NCBI RefSeq assembly: GCF_000698555.1
Contig: NZ_JFHE01000012.1
Coordinates: 1 to 64,000 of the forward strand
From: Caballeronia grimmiae
GTDB taxonomy: Bacteria > Pseudomonadota > Gammaproteobacteria > Burkholderiales > Burkholderiaceae
Length of the DNA stretch: 64,000 bases
Direction of reading: 5' to 3'
Shown: positions 44,203-52,630 of the stretch, piece by piece
How positions within the stretch are numbered: position 1 is the stretch's first letter
How the letters are laid out: every line of letters begins with the position of its first letter
Position numbers and translations under genes: made by a program
Notes under the pieces: generated by a model
Told to the model about the DNA's origin: nothing
Database searches by the model: none
What the model saw: the letters and a program-made list of their open reading frames with translations, nothing else

Positions 44203-46269
44203 TCAAACCCCCACCGCCCCCTCTTCCAGCAACGCCTCGAACGCCTGCGCCGAAAGCGGCTTCGCCAACAAGAACCCCTGCATCTCATCACACATGAGAT
44301 CGCGCAGCCGATCGCGCTGCGTCCCCGTCTCCACGCCTTCCGCGACCACGTCCATATCGAGCGAATGCGCGAGCGCAATAATCGCCGATACGATCGCGCG
44401 CCCTTCCTGCCCGTTCTCATCCAGCCCGTTCGTGAAGAACCGGTCGATCTTCAATTGCTTCGCACGAAAACGCTGCAAATAAGCGAGACTCGAATACCCC
44501 GTACCGAAATCGTCGATGGCAATCTCGAAGCCATTGTCCTGAAACGCGCGAATCATGTCGATGGTGCGCGGCGCGTCCTGCATCGCCACCGTCTCGGTGA
44601 TCTCGAACATCAGCTGCTCGCTCGCCACGCCTTCCTCGCGCAGTATCGCCAGGATGCGAGCCACGAGATCCGCCTCGTTCATCTGCCGCGGCGACAGGTT
44701 GATCGCCACCTTCACCGGAGGACGTCCCGCGTCGCGCCATCGCACCATCTGCCGGCAGGTCTCGCGCACGACCCAATAGCCGATCTCGACGATCTGCCCC
44801 GAACGCTCTGCAATCGGAATGAACTCCATCGGCGTCAGCAAGCCGCTCTGCGGATGATCGAGCCGGATCAGCGCCTCCGCACCCGCAAGCTCGCCGCCGC
44901 CGCGAAACTTCGGCTGAAACAGCAGAAAGAAATAACCCGCGTCCAGCGCTTCGTGCAACGCCTGCTGGATCTTCAGCGTGCGCACCGCCGCTTCGTTCAT
45001 GCTCGCCTCGAAGAAGCGATACGTGCTGCGCCCGCCGCGCTTCGCCTCGTACATCGCGACATCCGCATGCTTGAGCAGCGCTTCGACGCTCTCGCCATCG
45101 TCGGGGAAGAGCGCAATGCCGATGCTCGGCATCACCTGCAACGGATGCTCGCCGATCACGAGTCCCTTCCTCATCGTATCGAGGATGCGTTCGGCGAGCC
45201 GCTCCGCGTCGCCATGCGCTTTCATGTTCTCCAGCAGCACGACGAACTCGTCGCCGCCGAGCCGCGCGACCGTATCGCCGCCGCGCACGCATTGCAGCAG
45301 GCGTCGCGCGAACGCCTTCAGCACTTCGTCGCCGGTCGAGTGGCCGAGCGAATCGTTGATGGTCTTGAAGCCGTCGAGGTCCATGAAAAGAATCGCGAAG
45401 CGCGTGCCGCCGTGCGTCGCGTGGCGCACCGCCAGCTCGATGCGCTCGGTCATCGTGCGGCGGTTCGGCAAATCCGTGAGCGTGTCGAACGTCGCCATGT
45501 GGACGATCTGTCCGTGCAGCTTCGTCACGGAGCCGGCAAGCATCGCGTTATGCGCGTCGAAACGCGACAGCACGAGCGTGATGACGAGGATCGTCAGCGT
45601 GAAGAGCGTGACGGTCGTGCCGAGCCAGTGAACGTCGACATCGTTGGCCGCGGCGCAAACCGCGCCGAGCGGAAAGTTCGCGGCGGCATTGCCCGTGTAG
45701 TGCATGCCGGTGATCGCGATGCCCATCACGAGCGCCGATGCAACGCGCTTGATGATCAAGTTCGACTGGCTCGCGTCGGACAGCGCGCGTGCAATCCACA
45801 GCGCCGCGCCGGATGCCGTCACCGCAATCGCAATCGACGCTGCGAACAGCGCGGGATCGTAGACGATGGCGGGCTGCATGCGCATCGCGGCATCGCCCAT
45901 GTAGTGCATCGTCGCGATGCCCGCGCCCATCAGCACGCTGCTGACGACGAGCCGCGCGATGGTGAGCCGCGCGCCGTTGATGACCGAGAGCGCAAAGAAC
46001 GAGACGAGTATCGCCACGCCGAGTGACGCCGCCGTGATGCTCAGGTCATAGCCGAGCGGGATCGGCAGCGCGAAGGCGAGTACGCCGATGAAATGCATCG
46101 ACCAGATGCCGGTGCCCATCGATGCCGCGCCGCCCGCGAGCCACACGTAGCGCATGCGCGAGCGGGACAGCGCCGCGATGCGGCCGGAGATGTCGAGCGC
46201 CGTGAACGAGGCGAGCGTCGCCACCACGAGCGACGCCGCGACAAGCCAGAAGTTGTAAGTGCCGTGCAT
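44203..46269 (-). CDS. MHYT-GGDEF-EAL cyclic-di-GMP signalling protein
   Basis: 688-residue inner-membrane protein with the same layout as the gene at 1-1793. MHYT sensor domain (residues 1-240; MHFIGV, MHYMGD and MHYTGN motifs), GGDEF domain with RLGGDEFVVL near 335 and an RGGD I-site five residues before it, and a complete EAL domain (GAEALIRLDHP, EITETVAM, DDFGTGYSSLAYL, LKIDRFF, VVAEGVET). All catalytic motifs are canonical, so it may be bifunctional or switch between synthesis and hydrolysis. Monocistronic. Confidence 0.95.
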   Translation of the reverse strand: MHGTYNFWLVAASLVVATLASFTALDISGRIAALSRSRMRYVWLAGGAASMGTGIWSMHFIGVLAFALPIPLGYDLSITAASLGVAILVSFFALSVINGARLTIARLVVSSVLMGAGIATMHYMGDAAMRMQPAIVYDPALFAASIAIAVTASGAALWIARALSDASQSNLIIKRVASALVMGIAITGMHYTGNAAANFPLGAVCAAANDVDVHWLGTTVTLFTLTILVITLVLSRFDAHNAMLAGSVTKLHGQIVHMATFDTLTDLPNRRTMTERIELAVRHATHGGTRFAILFMDLDGFKTINDSLGHSTGDEVLKAFARRLLQCVRGGDTVARLGGDEFVVLLENMKAHGDAERLAERILDTMRKGLVIGEHPLQVMPSIGIALFPDDGESVEALLKHADVAMYEAKRGGRSTYRFFEASMNEAAVRTLKIQQALHEALDAGYFFLLFQPKFRGGGELAGAEALIRLDHPQSGLLTPMEFIPIAERSGQIVEIGYWVVRETCRQMVRWRDAGRPPVKVAINLSPRQMNEADLVARILAILREEGVASEQLMFEITETVAMQDAPRTIDMIRAFQDNGFEIAIDDFGTGYSSLAYLQRFRAKQLKIDRFFTNGLDENGQEGRAIVSAIIALAHSLDMDVVAEGVETGTQRDRLRDLMCDEMQGFLLAKPLSAQAFEALLEEGAVGV

Positions 46270-46341
46270 AGGGTGCCGGGTTCAAGATGCTTGTTTGCGT
46301 CTGCGTCTTATCGGCGCGCGCCCCGGCATTCTTGAATCCGC

Positions 46342-47121
46342 TCAACTCTTGGCGGGCATCCATCCTTGCGCCGCCCCGCTTTTACCGATCTGCACTGCGA
46401 TTGCATCGCCAAGGCGCTTTTCATCGGAAGAAACGCCTGCCCGCTTCGTTTCCGACACCCCATGCAGTCCGCCCGATACCGCCAGCGAACTCATCGCATG
46501 GCCCGCCGCCGCGCCGACGCCCGCCATCTCGGCGACGCCCGGCGCGTGGCCGCTGTCCGCGCTCGCGTCGAACTGCTCGACGATTTGCGGCACGCCGTGC
46601 GCCGGCTTATAGAGGAGCTGCACCGTCGCGCCGACCTTGCTTTCGCCCGCGCCGAGGCCGATCAGCACGCGGCGGCGGCGGTTGCCGGCGTCGATCTTGT
46701 CGATGCTGCCCGCGACGACCAGAACGCTCCGATCGTCCGGCGGCGGGACATCAGCGCGGATCGCGGGCAAGCCCATCGACTGCAGCTTGGCGACGATTTC
46801 GTTGGCGACCGCCTCGCGTGCTTCGACCGCTTCCTGCGATTGCTGCTGTGCGGGCGAAGCGCCGGACATCGAGGCCTTAAGCTTCGATGCAATACCGTGA
46901 TCGTCGAGCGTGACGTCGCCTGCGCTGCTGTCGAACGCGTAGACGTAGATTGCGTCAGGACGCGTCGCGGGCGCCGCGGCAACGGTCGTCGGATTCGGAT
47001 ATTGGCCGGCTTGCGCGCAGCCGGCGAACAACGCGCTGCTGGTCATCACGCCCGCGATCACGACGCGGCGCGCATGCTTGAGGATGGAATTGAGCGAGGA
47101 AGAACGGATCGGCTTGGACAT
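46342..47121 (-). CDS. DUF4410-type lipoprotein
   Basis: 259-residue exported protein with a lipobox (TSSALFAGCAQAG). The mature part has YVYAFDSSAGDVTLDD near the start, VLVVAGSIDKIDAGNRRRRV then LIGLGAGESKVGATVQLLYK, matching DUF4410 lipoproteins of unknown function. It stands alone, 72 bp from the divergent-frame neighbour at 44203-46269 on the same strand and divergent from the SDR gene at 47328. ATG 47121 gives a normal signal peptide. Its ribosome-binding site is weak. Confidence 0.8.
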   Translation of the reverse strand: MSKPIRSSSLNSILKHARRVVIAGVMTSSALFAGCAQAGQYPNPTTVAAAPATRPDAIYVYAFDSSAGDVTLDDHGIASKLKASMSGASPAQQQSQEAVEAREAVANEIVAKLQSMGLPAIRADVPPPDDRSVLVVAGSIDKIDAGNRRRRVLIGLGAGESKVGATVQLLYKPAHGVPQIVEQFDASADSGHAPGVAEMAGVGAAAGHAMSSLAVSGGLHGVSETKRAGVSSDEKRLGDAIAVQIGKSGAAQGWMPAKS

Positions 47122-47327
47122 GGTGGCGGCTCGGCTTGATGAATCGTTGGCTGGGTGGTTCGCTTCAGACGCAACTATGGACGAGGCCCGCCGCCTGGGC
47201 CATCGAACATTTATGTCGCGAAGTTTCATCGACCGGAAGAGCCCGCCGCGCGGCGCTTCAGCGCGATTGCGCGGACGTCGCTACCATGCACCGGATACAC
47301 GAACCGCCACCAACCACGGAGTCAGGA

Positions 47328-48116
47328 ATGGACCTCAAGCTCGGCAGCAAACTCGCATTCGTTTCGGGATCGACGAAAGGAATCGGCCATGCCATCGCGG
47401 TGGGCCTCGCGCGTGAAGGGGCGCGCGTGATCGTCAATGGACGCTCCCAGTCATCCGTCGATGCCGCGCTCGACAAGCTGCGACAGGCCGTGCCGACTGC
47501 GCAAGTGGAAGGCTTCGCCGGCGATGTCTCGGACGCCGCGCAAGTCGACGCGCTGGTGCAACGCTTCCCCGACGTCGATATTCTCGTGAACAATATGGGC
47601 ATCTTCGAACCGAAGCCGTTCGAAGACATCTCCGACGACGACTGGCTGCGCTTTTTCAACGCAAACGTGATGTCGGGCGTCCGGCTGTCGCGTGCCTATC
47701 TGCCGAAGATGAAGGCGAAGAACTGGGGCCGCGTCGTGTTCATCAGCAGCGAGAGCGGCATTCAGATTCCTGTCGAAATGATTCACTACGGACTGACCAA
47801 GACCGCGCAACTCGCGCTCTCGCGTGGCCTCGCCGAAACCTGCGCCGGCACGGGCGTGACCGTCAACGCAGTGCTGCCCGGCCCGACGAGTTCGGAAGGC
47901 GTGACCGAGTTCGTCGGCAAGCTTTCGGGCGGCAAGAGCTTCGAGGAAGCGGAGAAGTCGTTCTTCGCGGAGGCGCGGCCAAGCTCGCTGCTCAAGCGCT
48001 TCATTGAACCGGAAGAGATCGCGAGCATGGTCGTGTATGTGTGCTCGGAGTTGTCATCGGCGACGAATGGCGCGGCGCTGCGCGCGGACGGCGGGGTCGT
48101 GCGCGCGGCCTTCTAG
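47328..48116 (+). CDS. SDR-family oxidoreductase (3-oxoacyl-ACP-reductase-like)
   Basis: 262-residue short-chain dehydrogenase: cofactor motif VSGSTKGIGHAIAVGLAREG, NNMGIFEPKPF, catalytic Ser in FISSESGIQ and Tyr-x3-Lys in HYGLTKTAQ, C-terminal NGAALRADGGV. CGGAGTCAGGA precedes ATG 47328; the frame is open from 47136 but without family resemblance. It is convergent with the udgX gene, overlapping its end by four bases. Substrate unknown. Confidence 0.9.
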   Translation: MDLKLGSKLAFVSGSTKGIGHAIAVGLAREGARVIVNGRSQSSVDAALDKLRQAVPTAQVEGFAGDVSDAAQVDALVQRFPDVDILVNNMGIFEPKPFEDISDDDWLRFFNANVMSGVRLSRAYLPKMKAKNWGRVVFISSESGIQIPVEMIHYGLTKTAQLALSRGLAETCAGTGVTVNAVLPGPTSSEGVTEFVGKLSGGKSFEEAEKSFFAEARPSSLLKRFIEPEEIASMVVYVCSELSSATNGAALRADGGVVRAAF

Positions 48117-49570
48117 CGCGTGCCCGGGCCCGCGCTCAACGCGTGGGCCTTGGCGAGGGCATCGGTGATATCGGCGACGGTCTTTTCGCGCGCCGTTTCG
48201 TCCTGCTGCCTGAGCGCGTATGACGGGTGATACGTCGCGACGATCAGCTTGTCGCCGAACGGCAACACGCGTCCGACGTGCTCGCGCAAGGTCGCGCGCT
48301 TGCCGAGCAGCGCGGTGAGCGCCGTCGCGCCCAGCGTGACGATGACGCGCGCATCGGTATCGTTCAGTTCGCGTTCCAGCCAGTACGAACACGCTTCGAC
48401 TTCCTGCTGCGCGGGCGTCTTGTGCAGACGACGCTTGCCGCGCGGCTCCCACTTGAAATGCTTCACCGCGTTGGTCAGATACACCTGTTCGCGCGGCACA
48501 CCGGCGCGGCGCATCGCGTCGTCGAGCAATTGTCCGGCCGGTCCGACGAACGGCTCGCCCTTCAGGTCTTCCTGATCGCCGGGCTGTTCGCCGAGCAGCA
48601 TGATGCGCGCATCCGGCGGCCCCGCGCCGTGCACGGCCTGCGTCGCGTTGCGCCAGAGATCGCAGCGGCGGCAGGTATCGAGCGAGGTGGGCGCGTCGCG
48701 TTCCGGCTGTGCATCTTCCGCCTCGACCTGCACCGTCTTGCCGCCGAGCGCGCCGACCGTCCTCGCCTGCGCGACGCGCCGCGCGCCGCCACGTGCATCG
48801 CTCAGCATCTGCGGGATCAGCGCGCCTTCGGGCAAGCCCTTCCAGAACCGCACCGGCATGTGCTGTTCGAGCGCGGATTCATTGAGGCGCGCCGGATTGA
48901 AGATGCTGCGGTAGTAAGTCATCCAGAGGTCTTCGGCGGCGTCGGGCGTATCCGTCGCATGGTCGGACGCCAGCGCGCGGCGGCGCTCGATCTGCAGGCG
49001 CTCGCCATTCCACATCGCCGCGCCGTCGGGCGTCGTGATGAGCCACGTCGAGCGGCCCATGCGCGCCGCGAAGTGATCCGCGCCCCACGCGAGGACATCA
49101 TGATCCGGCTCGTACCACGCGACGTATTCGGGCGGGCCGAGCGACGCGTCGCGCTGACGGAAACGCACATAGGCGATCATGTCGTGCTGCGCGCGCCGCA
49201 CCGCCTTCGCCATCTTGTAGAGGCGCGCGCCGTCTTCGTCGGCGGGAGAAGCGACCGAGCGATCGCCGTGGGTCCATCGCCATAACACGCGATACAGAAA
49301 GCCCCAGCGATGCGCGTCGCGGAAATGCGCGGCGTCTTTCAGCAGCGCAGCGAGTTCGCGCGAGACGCGCACCTGTTGCGGATCGCGCGAAGGCGCGGCG
49401 GCATCGGCGTTCGCTTCGAACAAGGCGGGAGCTTCGAACAATGCGGGAGCTTCGCTCTGGCGCGTGCGCCAGTCGATCGCTTCGGGCGCGAGTCCCAGCG
49501 ACAGCGCGTTCAGCGCCGCGCTGCGCCAGGCGTCGAAATCGTCGTCGATGGTGATGGCCTGCATTTGCAC
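48113..49570 (-). CDS. udgX: UdgX-type uracil-DNA glycosylase fused to an N-terminal DUF4130 region
   Basis: 485-residue DNA-repair protein. The N-terminal half (about 1-260) is a DUF4130-like region ending YYRSIFNPARLNESALEQHM then PVRFWKGLP. The C-terminal half is a family 4/UdgX uracil-DNA glycosylase: a CRRCDLW cysteine cluster, GEQPGDQED (near 328), GKRRLHKTP (near 378) and YHPSYALR (near 448). The KRRLH segment corresponds to the UdgX KRRIH loop, whose histidine forms a covalent link to uracil-derived abasic DNA in the characterised Mycobacterium enzyme. Start is GTG 49570 or ATG 49564, directly behind the radical-SAM stop, so the genes are co-transcribed under the LexA box. The linker holds a duplicated APALFE unit. 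Confidence 0.93.
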   Translation of the reverse strand: MQMQAITIDDDFDAWRSAALNALSLGLAPEAIDWRTRQSEAPALFEAPALFEANADAAAPSRDPQQVRVSRELAALLKDAAHFRDAHRWGFLYRVLWRWTHGDRSVASPADEDGARLYKMAKAVRRAQHDMIAYVRFRQRDASLGPPEYVAWYEPDHDVLAWGADHFAARMGRSTWLITTPDGAAMWNGERLQIERRRALASDHATDTPDAAEDLWMTYYRSIFNPARLNESALEQHMPVRFWKGLPEGALIPQMLSDARGGARRVAQARTVGALGGKTVQVEAEDAQPERDAPTSLDTCRRCDLWRNATQAVHGAGPPDARIMLLGEQPGDQEDLKGEPFVGPAGQLLDDAMRRAGVPREQVYLTNAVKHFKWEPRGKRRLHKTPAQQEVEACSYWLERELNDTDARVIVTLGATALTALLGKRATLREHVGRVLPFGDKLIVATYHPSYALRQQDETAREKTVADITDALAKAHALSAGPGTR

Positions 49571-49571
49571 G

Positions 49572-50783
49572 CTAGAGAAGCGACAACTGCACCGGCTGCG
49601 TCGCGAGCGCCCGCCGCAAATTCTCCGACGATGCCTCGACGAGCGGCGGCCGATAATCTTCGGTGACCACGAACGGCTTCACCTTGTCCATGCTGCAGCG
49701 AAGGCGCACGAGGTCGTGGTAGCGCACGCGCCGCGTCCGGCGCAATTCGACGATGCGCTTCGCGTTGCGCATGCCGATGCCCGGCACCCGCGCGATCATG
49801 CGCGCGGGCGCGGCGTTCAGATCGACCGGAAAGCGCTCGCGATGAGCAAGCGCCCAAGCAAGCTTCGGATCGACATCGAGCGGCAGGTTGCCGGCATCGC
49901 CGAGAAGTTCGGCTGCATTGAAGCCATAACCGCGCATCAGAAAGTCCGCCTGATACAGCCGATGCTCCCGCAACAGCGGCGGCGCTTTTGACGGCACGCC
50001 GGTCGGGCTGTCCGGAATCGGACTGAACGCGGAATAGTAGACGCGCTTCAGTTGATAAGAACCGTACAGCGTTTCGGCGGTGCCGAGGATGGTGCGGTCA
50101 TCCGTTTCGTCGGCGCCGACGATCATCTGCGTGCTCTGCCCCGCCGGCGCGAAACGTGGCGCGCGTGGCTCCGCTTCGGATTCTTCTCGCGCCACGCGGA
50201 TGTTGCCCATCGCGAGCTTGATGGTTCGCCCGCTTTTCTCCGGCGCAAGACGTTCGAGGCTGATCTCGGTCGGTAGCTCGATATTCACGCTCAGCCGGTC
50301 CGCATACCGTCCCGCCTGCGCGATGATTTCCGGATCGGCATCCGGTATGGTTTTCAGATGGATGTAGCCGCGAAACTGATGCTTCTCGCGCAACGTCTTG
50401 GCGACGAGAACGAGTTGCTCCATCGTGTAATTAGACGAGCGAATGACGCCGGAACTGAGAAACAGGCCGTCGATGTAATTGCGGCGATAGAAGTCCACCG
50501 TCAGCGTGACCACTTCCTCCGGCGTGAAGCGCGCGCGCGGCACGTTGCTCGACCGGCGATTGATGCAGTAGCGGCAGTCGTACAGGCAAAAGTTGGTCAG
50601 CAGAATCTTCAGCAAGGACACGCAGCGGCCATCCGGCGTGAAGCTATGGCAGATGCCCGAACCCGTGCTCGCGCCGAGGCCGTCCACGCCGCGCGACTCG
50701 CGTTTCGGCGCGCCGCCGCTCGCGCACGAGGCGTCGTACTTGGCGGCATCCGCGAGAATTTCGAGCTTTTCTGACAGTTCCAT
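49572..50783 (-). CDS. Putative DNA modification/repair radical SAM protein (UdgX-linked family)
   Basis: 403-residue radical SAM enzyme. The [4Fe-4S] motif is C66-x3-C70-x2-C73 in FCLYDCRYCINRRSSN, preceded by SGICHSFTPDGRCVSLLKIL. The C-terminal part (about 320-365) carries helix-hairpin-helix DNA-binding motifs (MIARVPGIGMRNAKRIVELR). This matches the family that genetically accompanies UdgX and has been proposed to act in DNA repair, but whose reaction is unknown. One base separates its stop from the udgX start. A LexA box lies 13 bases upstream of ATG 50783. No strong Shine-Dalgarno is visible. Confidence 0.92.
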   Translation of the reverse strand: MELSEKLEILADAAKYDASCASGGAPKRESRGVDGLGASTGSGICHSFTPDGRCVSLLKILLTNFCLYDCRYCINRRSSNVPRARFTPEEVVTLTVDFYRRNYIDGLFLSSGVIRSSNYTMEQLVLVAKTLREKHQFRGYIHLKTIPDADPEIIAQAGRYADRLSVNIELPTEISLERLAPEKSGRTIKLAMGNIRVAREESEAEPRAPRFAPAGQSTQMIVGADETDDRTILGTAETLYGSYQLKRVYYSAFSPIPDSPTGVPSKAPPLLREHRLYQADFLMRGYGFNAAELLGDAGNLPLDVDPKLAWALAHRERFPVDLNAAPARMIARVPGIGMRNAKRIVELRRTRRVRYHDLVRLRCSMDKVKPFVVTEDYRPPLVEASSENLRRALATQPVQLSLL

Positions 50784-50796
50784 TTTGGCTATGATA

Positions 50797-50812
50797 CTGT
50801 ATGTTTATACAG
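50797..50812 (-). promoter_or_regulatory. LexA (SOS) box
   Basis: CTGT-ATGTTTAT-ACAG, the exact CTGT-N8-ACAG pattern of the beta/gammaproteobacterial LexA site, extended by matching TA/TA flanks. It begins 13 bases upstream of the radical-SAM start codon, so DNA damage should induce the radical-SAM and udgX genes. Confidence 0.92.
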
Positions 50813-50847
50813 TATGCTATCGGTGTCGTGCGAGGTCAAAGGGCGTT

Positions 50848-51207
50848 CTACTTCAACGGATCATGTCCCCAGTTCATCAGCGAATAACGCCAGTTCGTAT
50901 GCTCGATATCGCCGTGCGGGCGCTGCGCCAAATGGCGCTTCACGTAGCCGGCCACTTTGCGCATGTGGGCGTAGTCGTCGGGCTGCAAGTCGCTCTTCTT
51001 TGCGCCAAGCAATTCGATGATGCGTCTGCCCGACTTGTGGCCCACAGACTCCGCATCGCCGTCTTTCTGGCCGACTGCGCGGGACTCTTCCGTCGCGAGC
51101 CATTTGTCGAGTTGATGCGCCGTCATGTTCACGAGCGTCCTGAACTCTTCGTAAGCGGCCTTGTCTTCTTCGTCCGTCGATTGTCCATGCGCGTTGGCTT
51201 TGGTCAC
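50848..51207 (-). CDS. DUF3140 family protein
   Basis: 119-residue soluble, charged protein: DEEDKAAYEEFRTLVNMTAH, QLDKWLATEESRAVGQKDGD, SVGHKSGRRIIELLGAKKSD, DDYAHMRKVAGYVKRHLAQR, TNWRYSLMNWGHDP. This matches DUF3140, often found with DNA-binding or stress genes; its function is unknown. Same strand as and upstream of the radical-SAM gene, but the LexA box lies between them, so it is probably not part of that SOS operon. Confidence 0.85.
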   Translation of the reverse strand: MTKANAHGQSTDEEDKAAYEEFRTLVNMTAHQLDKWLATEESRAVGQKDGDAESVGHKSGRRIIELLGAKKSDLQPDDYAHMRKVAGYVKRHLAQRPHGDIEHTNWRYSLMNWGHDPLK

Positions 51208-51311
51208 GAGTTTGCTCCTGGTATCGCGTCATATCGATCGAGCAAACATCGCTCCTGTGACATCGCCTTGCCTCAACCGAGTTGATGACTTCATTAGCGG
51301 AGACTTCCCGA

Positions 51312-51533
51312 ATGCGTTTCGACTACAAGAACTTCCATATCGACTGCACCGCCCGTCACGATGAAGACGGCAGCTTCTACGCGCACGCCCGAATCACGAG
51401 CGCGCCCAATGAATACACGCCCAATCTCGAAGTCCACGACTCCGGCGATCTCGACTCATTCGCCAATGAATGGGACGCCTTACATTGCGCGCGGGCATGG
51501 GCAATCGAATGGTGCGACGAGGCGCTCGCCTGA
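51312..51533 (+). CDS. Small conserved hypothetical protein
   Basis: 73 residues, beginning MRFDYKNFHIDCTARHDEDG and ending ARAWAIEWCDEALA. Acidic, soluble, no signal peptide or membrane segment. GGAGA lies before ATG 51312, which is preferred over the ATG at 51282. It resembles short Burkholderia proteins of unknown function. No domain recognised. Confidence 0.65.
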   Translation: MRFDYKNFHIDCTARHDEDGSFYAHARITSAPNEYTPNLEVHDSGDLDSFANEWDALHCARAWAIEWCDEALA

Positions 51534-51668
51534 CGCACTCTCGGCTTCCTCACGTGGTCGACCTAGGCGAGGCTTTCATCGCGCGGCACAGGGATTGCGG
51601 TATGTAAGCCGCGACGCCGCGCGGTCAACGCGAAGCGGCGCGCTTAAACCACCATCAAGGGAGGCACC

Positions 51669-51983
51669 ATGAAGATCGCTAAGAAGAGTTTGCTCGTGTC
51701 CGCGCTAGTGTTGAGCTTGTCGGGCGCTGCGTTCGCGCAGGGCGCGGGCGGCGGTGCAGGCGGAGGAGCAGGCGGTGCGGGCGGCGGCACGGCGGGCGGC
51801 AACGGCGCGGGTCAGGGCGGCACTGGCATGAGCACGCCGAACGCGCATGGCACGACGGGCGCCACGTCCGGCGCATCGGGCTCGAGCACGATGGACTCAT
51901 CGGGCGGCTCGAGCGGATCGACGGGCTCCAGCAGCCATATGAACAAGAAGAGCGGCTCGAGCAGCGGCAGCAAGACGAACTAA
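51669..51983 (+). CDS. Small exported Gly/Ser-rich protein
   Basis: 104 residues. A signal peptide (SLLVSALVLSLSGAAFAQ) is followed by a Gly/Ala-rich stretch and then a Ser/Gly-rich tail ending SSSGSKTN. GGGAGG lies before ATG 51669 and a terminator follows. Low complexity prevents assigning a function. It may be a structural or envelope peptide. Confidence 0.7.
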   Translation: MKIAKKSLLVSALVLSLSGAAFAQGAGGGAGGGAGGAGGGTAGGNGAGQGGTGMSTPNAHGTTGATSGASGSSTMDSSGGSSGSTGSSSHMNKKSGSSSGSKTN

Positions 51984-52310
51984 CGCGCTTCGTCTGACGA
52001 GTGTGCAGGCCGCGTTCGATGCGCGGCCTTTTTGTTTCTGGCGTCCTCACGATAAGCGGTCGCAAGTCCTGGCCGATCCCTCCCAACGCATCCCTTCGAC
52101 ATAGGGATTTCGCGTCCTCTCCCGAATCCGTAACGTGTGCCTGCGCGATGTTTCTCGCGCTCGAAACAGCACCGTGGTCAATGCACCGCGTGCTCGTATT
52201 GTTCGCGCGTTTGCCCGGATTCATTCATCGCGCGACTTTGCCCTAACGCTGCAAGGAGTCCGCGAAATTCGTTTCCGGCTGCTTGAGCATTCGTTACAAG
52301 GAGCTGGAAC
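51984..52310 (+). other. Intergenic region
   Basis: 327 bases. The first part contains the terminator of the Gly/Ser-rich protein gene (52008-52033). The rest has no convincing coding frame or recognisable regulatory motif apart from AAGGAG before the next gene. Confidence 0.5.
52008..52033 (+). terminator. Intrinsic terminator
   Basis: GGCCGCG (52008-52014), a 7-base loop, CGCGGCC (52022-52028), then TTTTTG. It lies 25 bases after the stop of the Gly/Ser-rich protein gene. Confidence 0.88.
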
Positions 52311-52607
52311 ATGAAGCCGAGCCTGAACCTGAAAGTCGTCGCGATGATGGCCGCCTGTGCAGTGACCGCGAGCGTCGGCAACGCGCGCGCCGAAGGCATG
52401 CCCCAGTCCGCGCAACAACTCGTGCAGACGATGCGCCCAATGCAGCCGCACAACGGCGCGCCGGAACGCGATGCGAACGTCAAGTCCGGCGCCGGCGACG
52501 ACCGCGCCTATGGCGGTGCGACTGGCAACGCGGGCGTATCGGCGAGCGGACGCAGCGTCGAAAGTTGCGCATGGGCGCCCGCCTGCACTGTGTTCTTCGG
52601 GCACTGA
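52311..52607 (+). CDS. Small exported hypothetical protein
   Basis: 98 residues. The signal peptide LKVVAMMAACAVTASVGNAR ends near AEG. The mature part has AQQLVQTMRPMQPHNGAPER and a C-terminal SVESCAWAPACTVFFGH with two cysteines that could form a disulfide. AAGGAGCTGGAAC precedes ATG 52311. No family recognised. Convergent with the aldose epimerase gene. Confidence 0.65.
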   Translation: MKPSLNLKVVAMMAACAVTASVGNARAEGMPQSAQQLVQTMRPMQPHNGAPERDANVKSGAGDDRAYGGATGNAGVSASGRSVESCAWAPACTVFFGH

Positions 52608-52630
52608 AGCCCGCGCCGACGCCGCCGGCG

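Noticed and set aside
44188..46026. 612-codon plus-strand open frame opposite the second MHYT gene
   Set aside because: Same kind of Arg/His-rich shadow; the minus strand carries all canonical GGDEF and EAL motifs.
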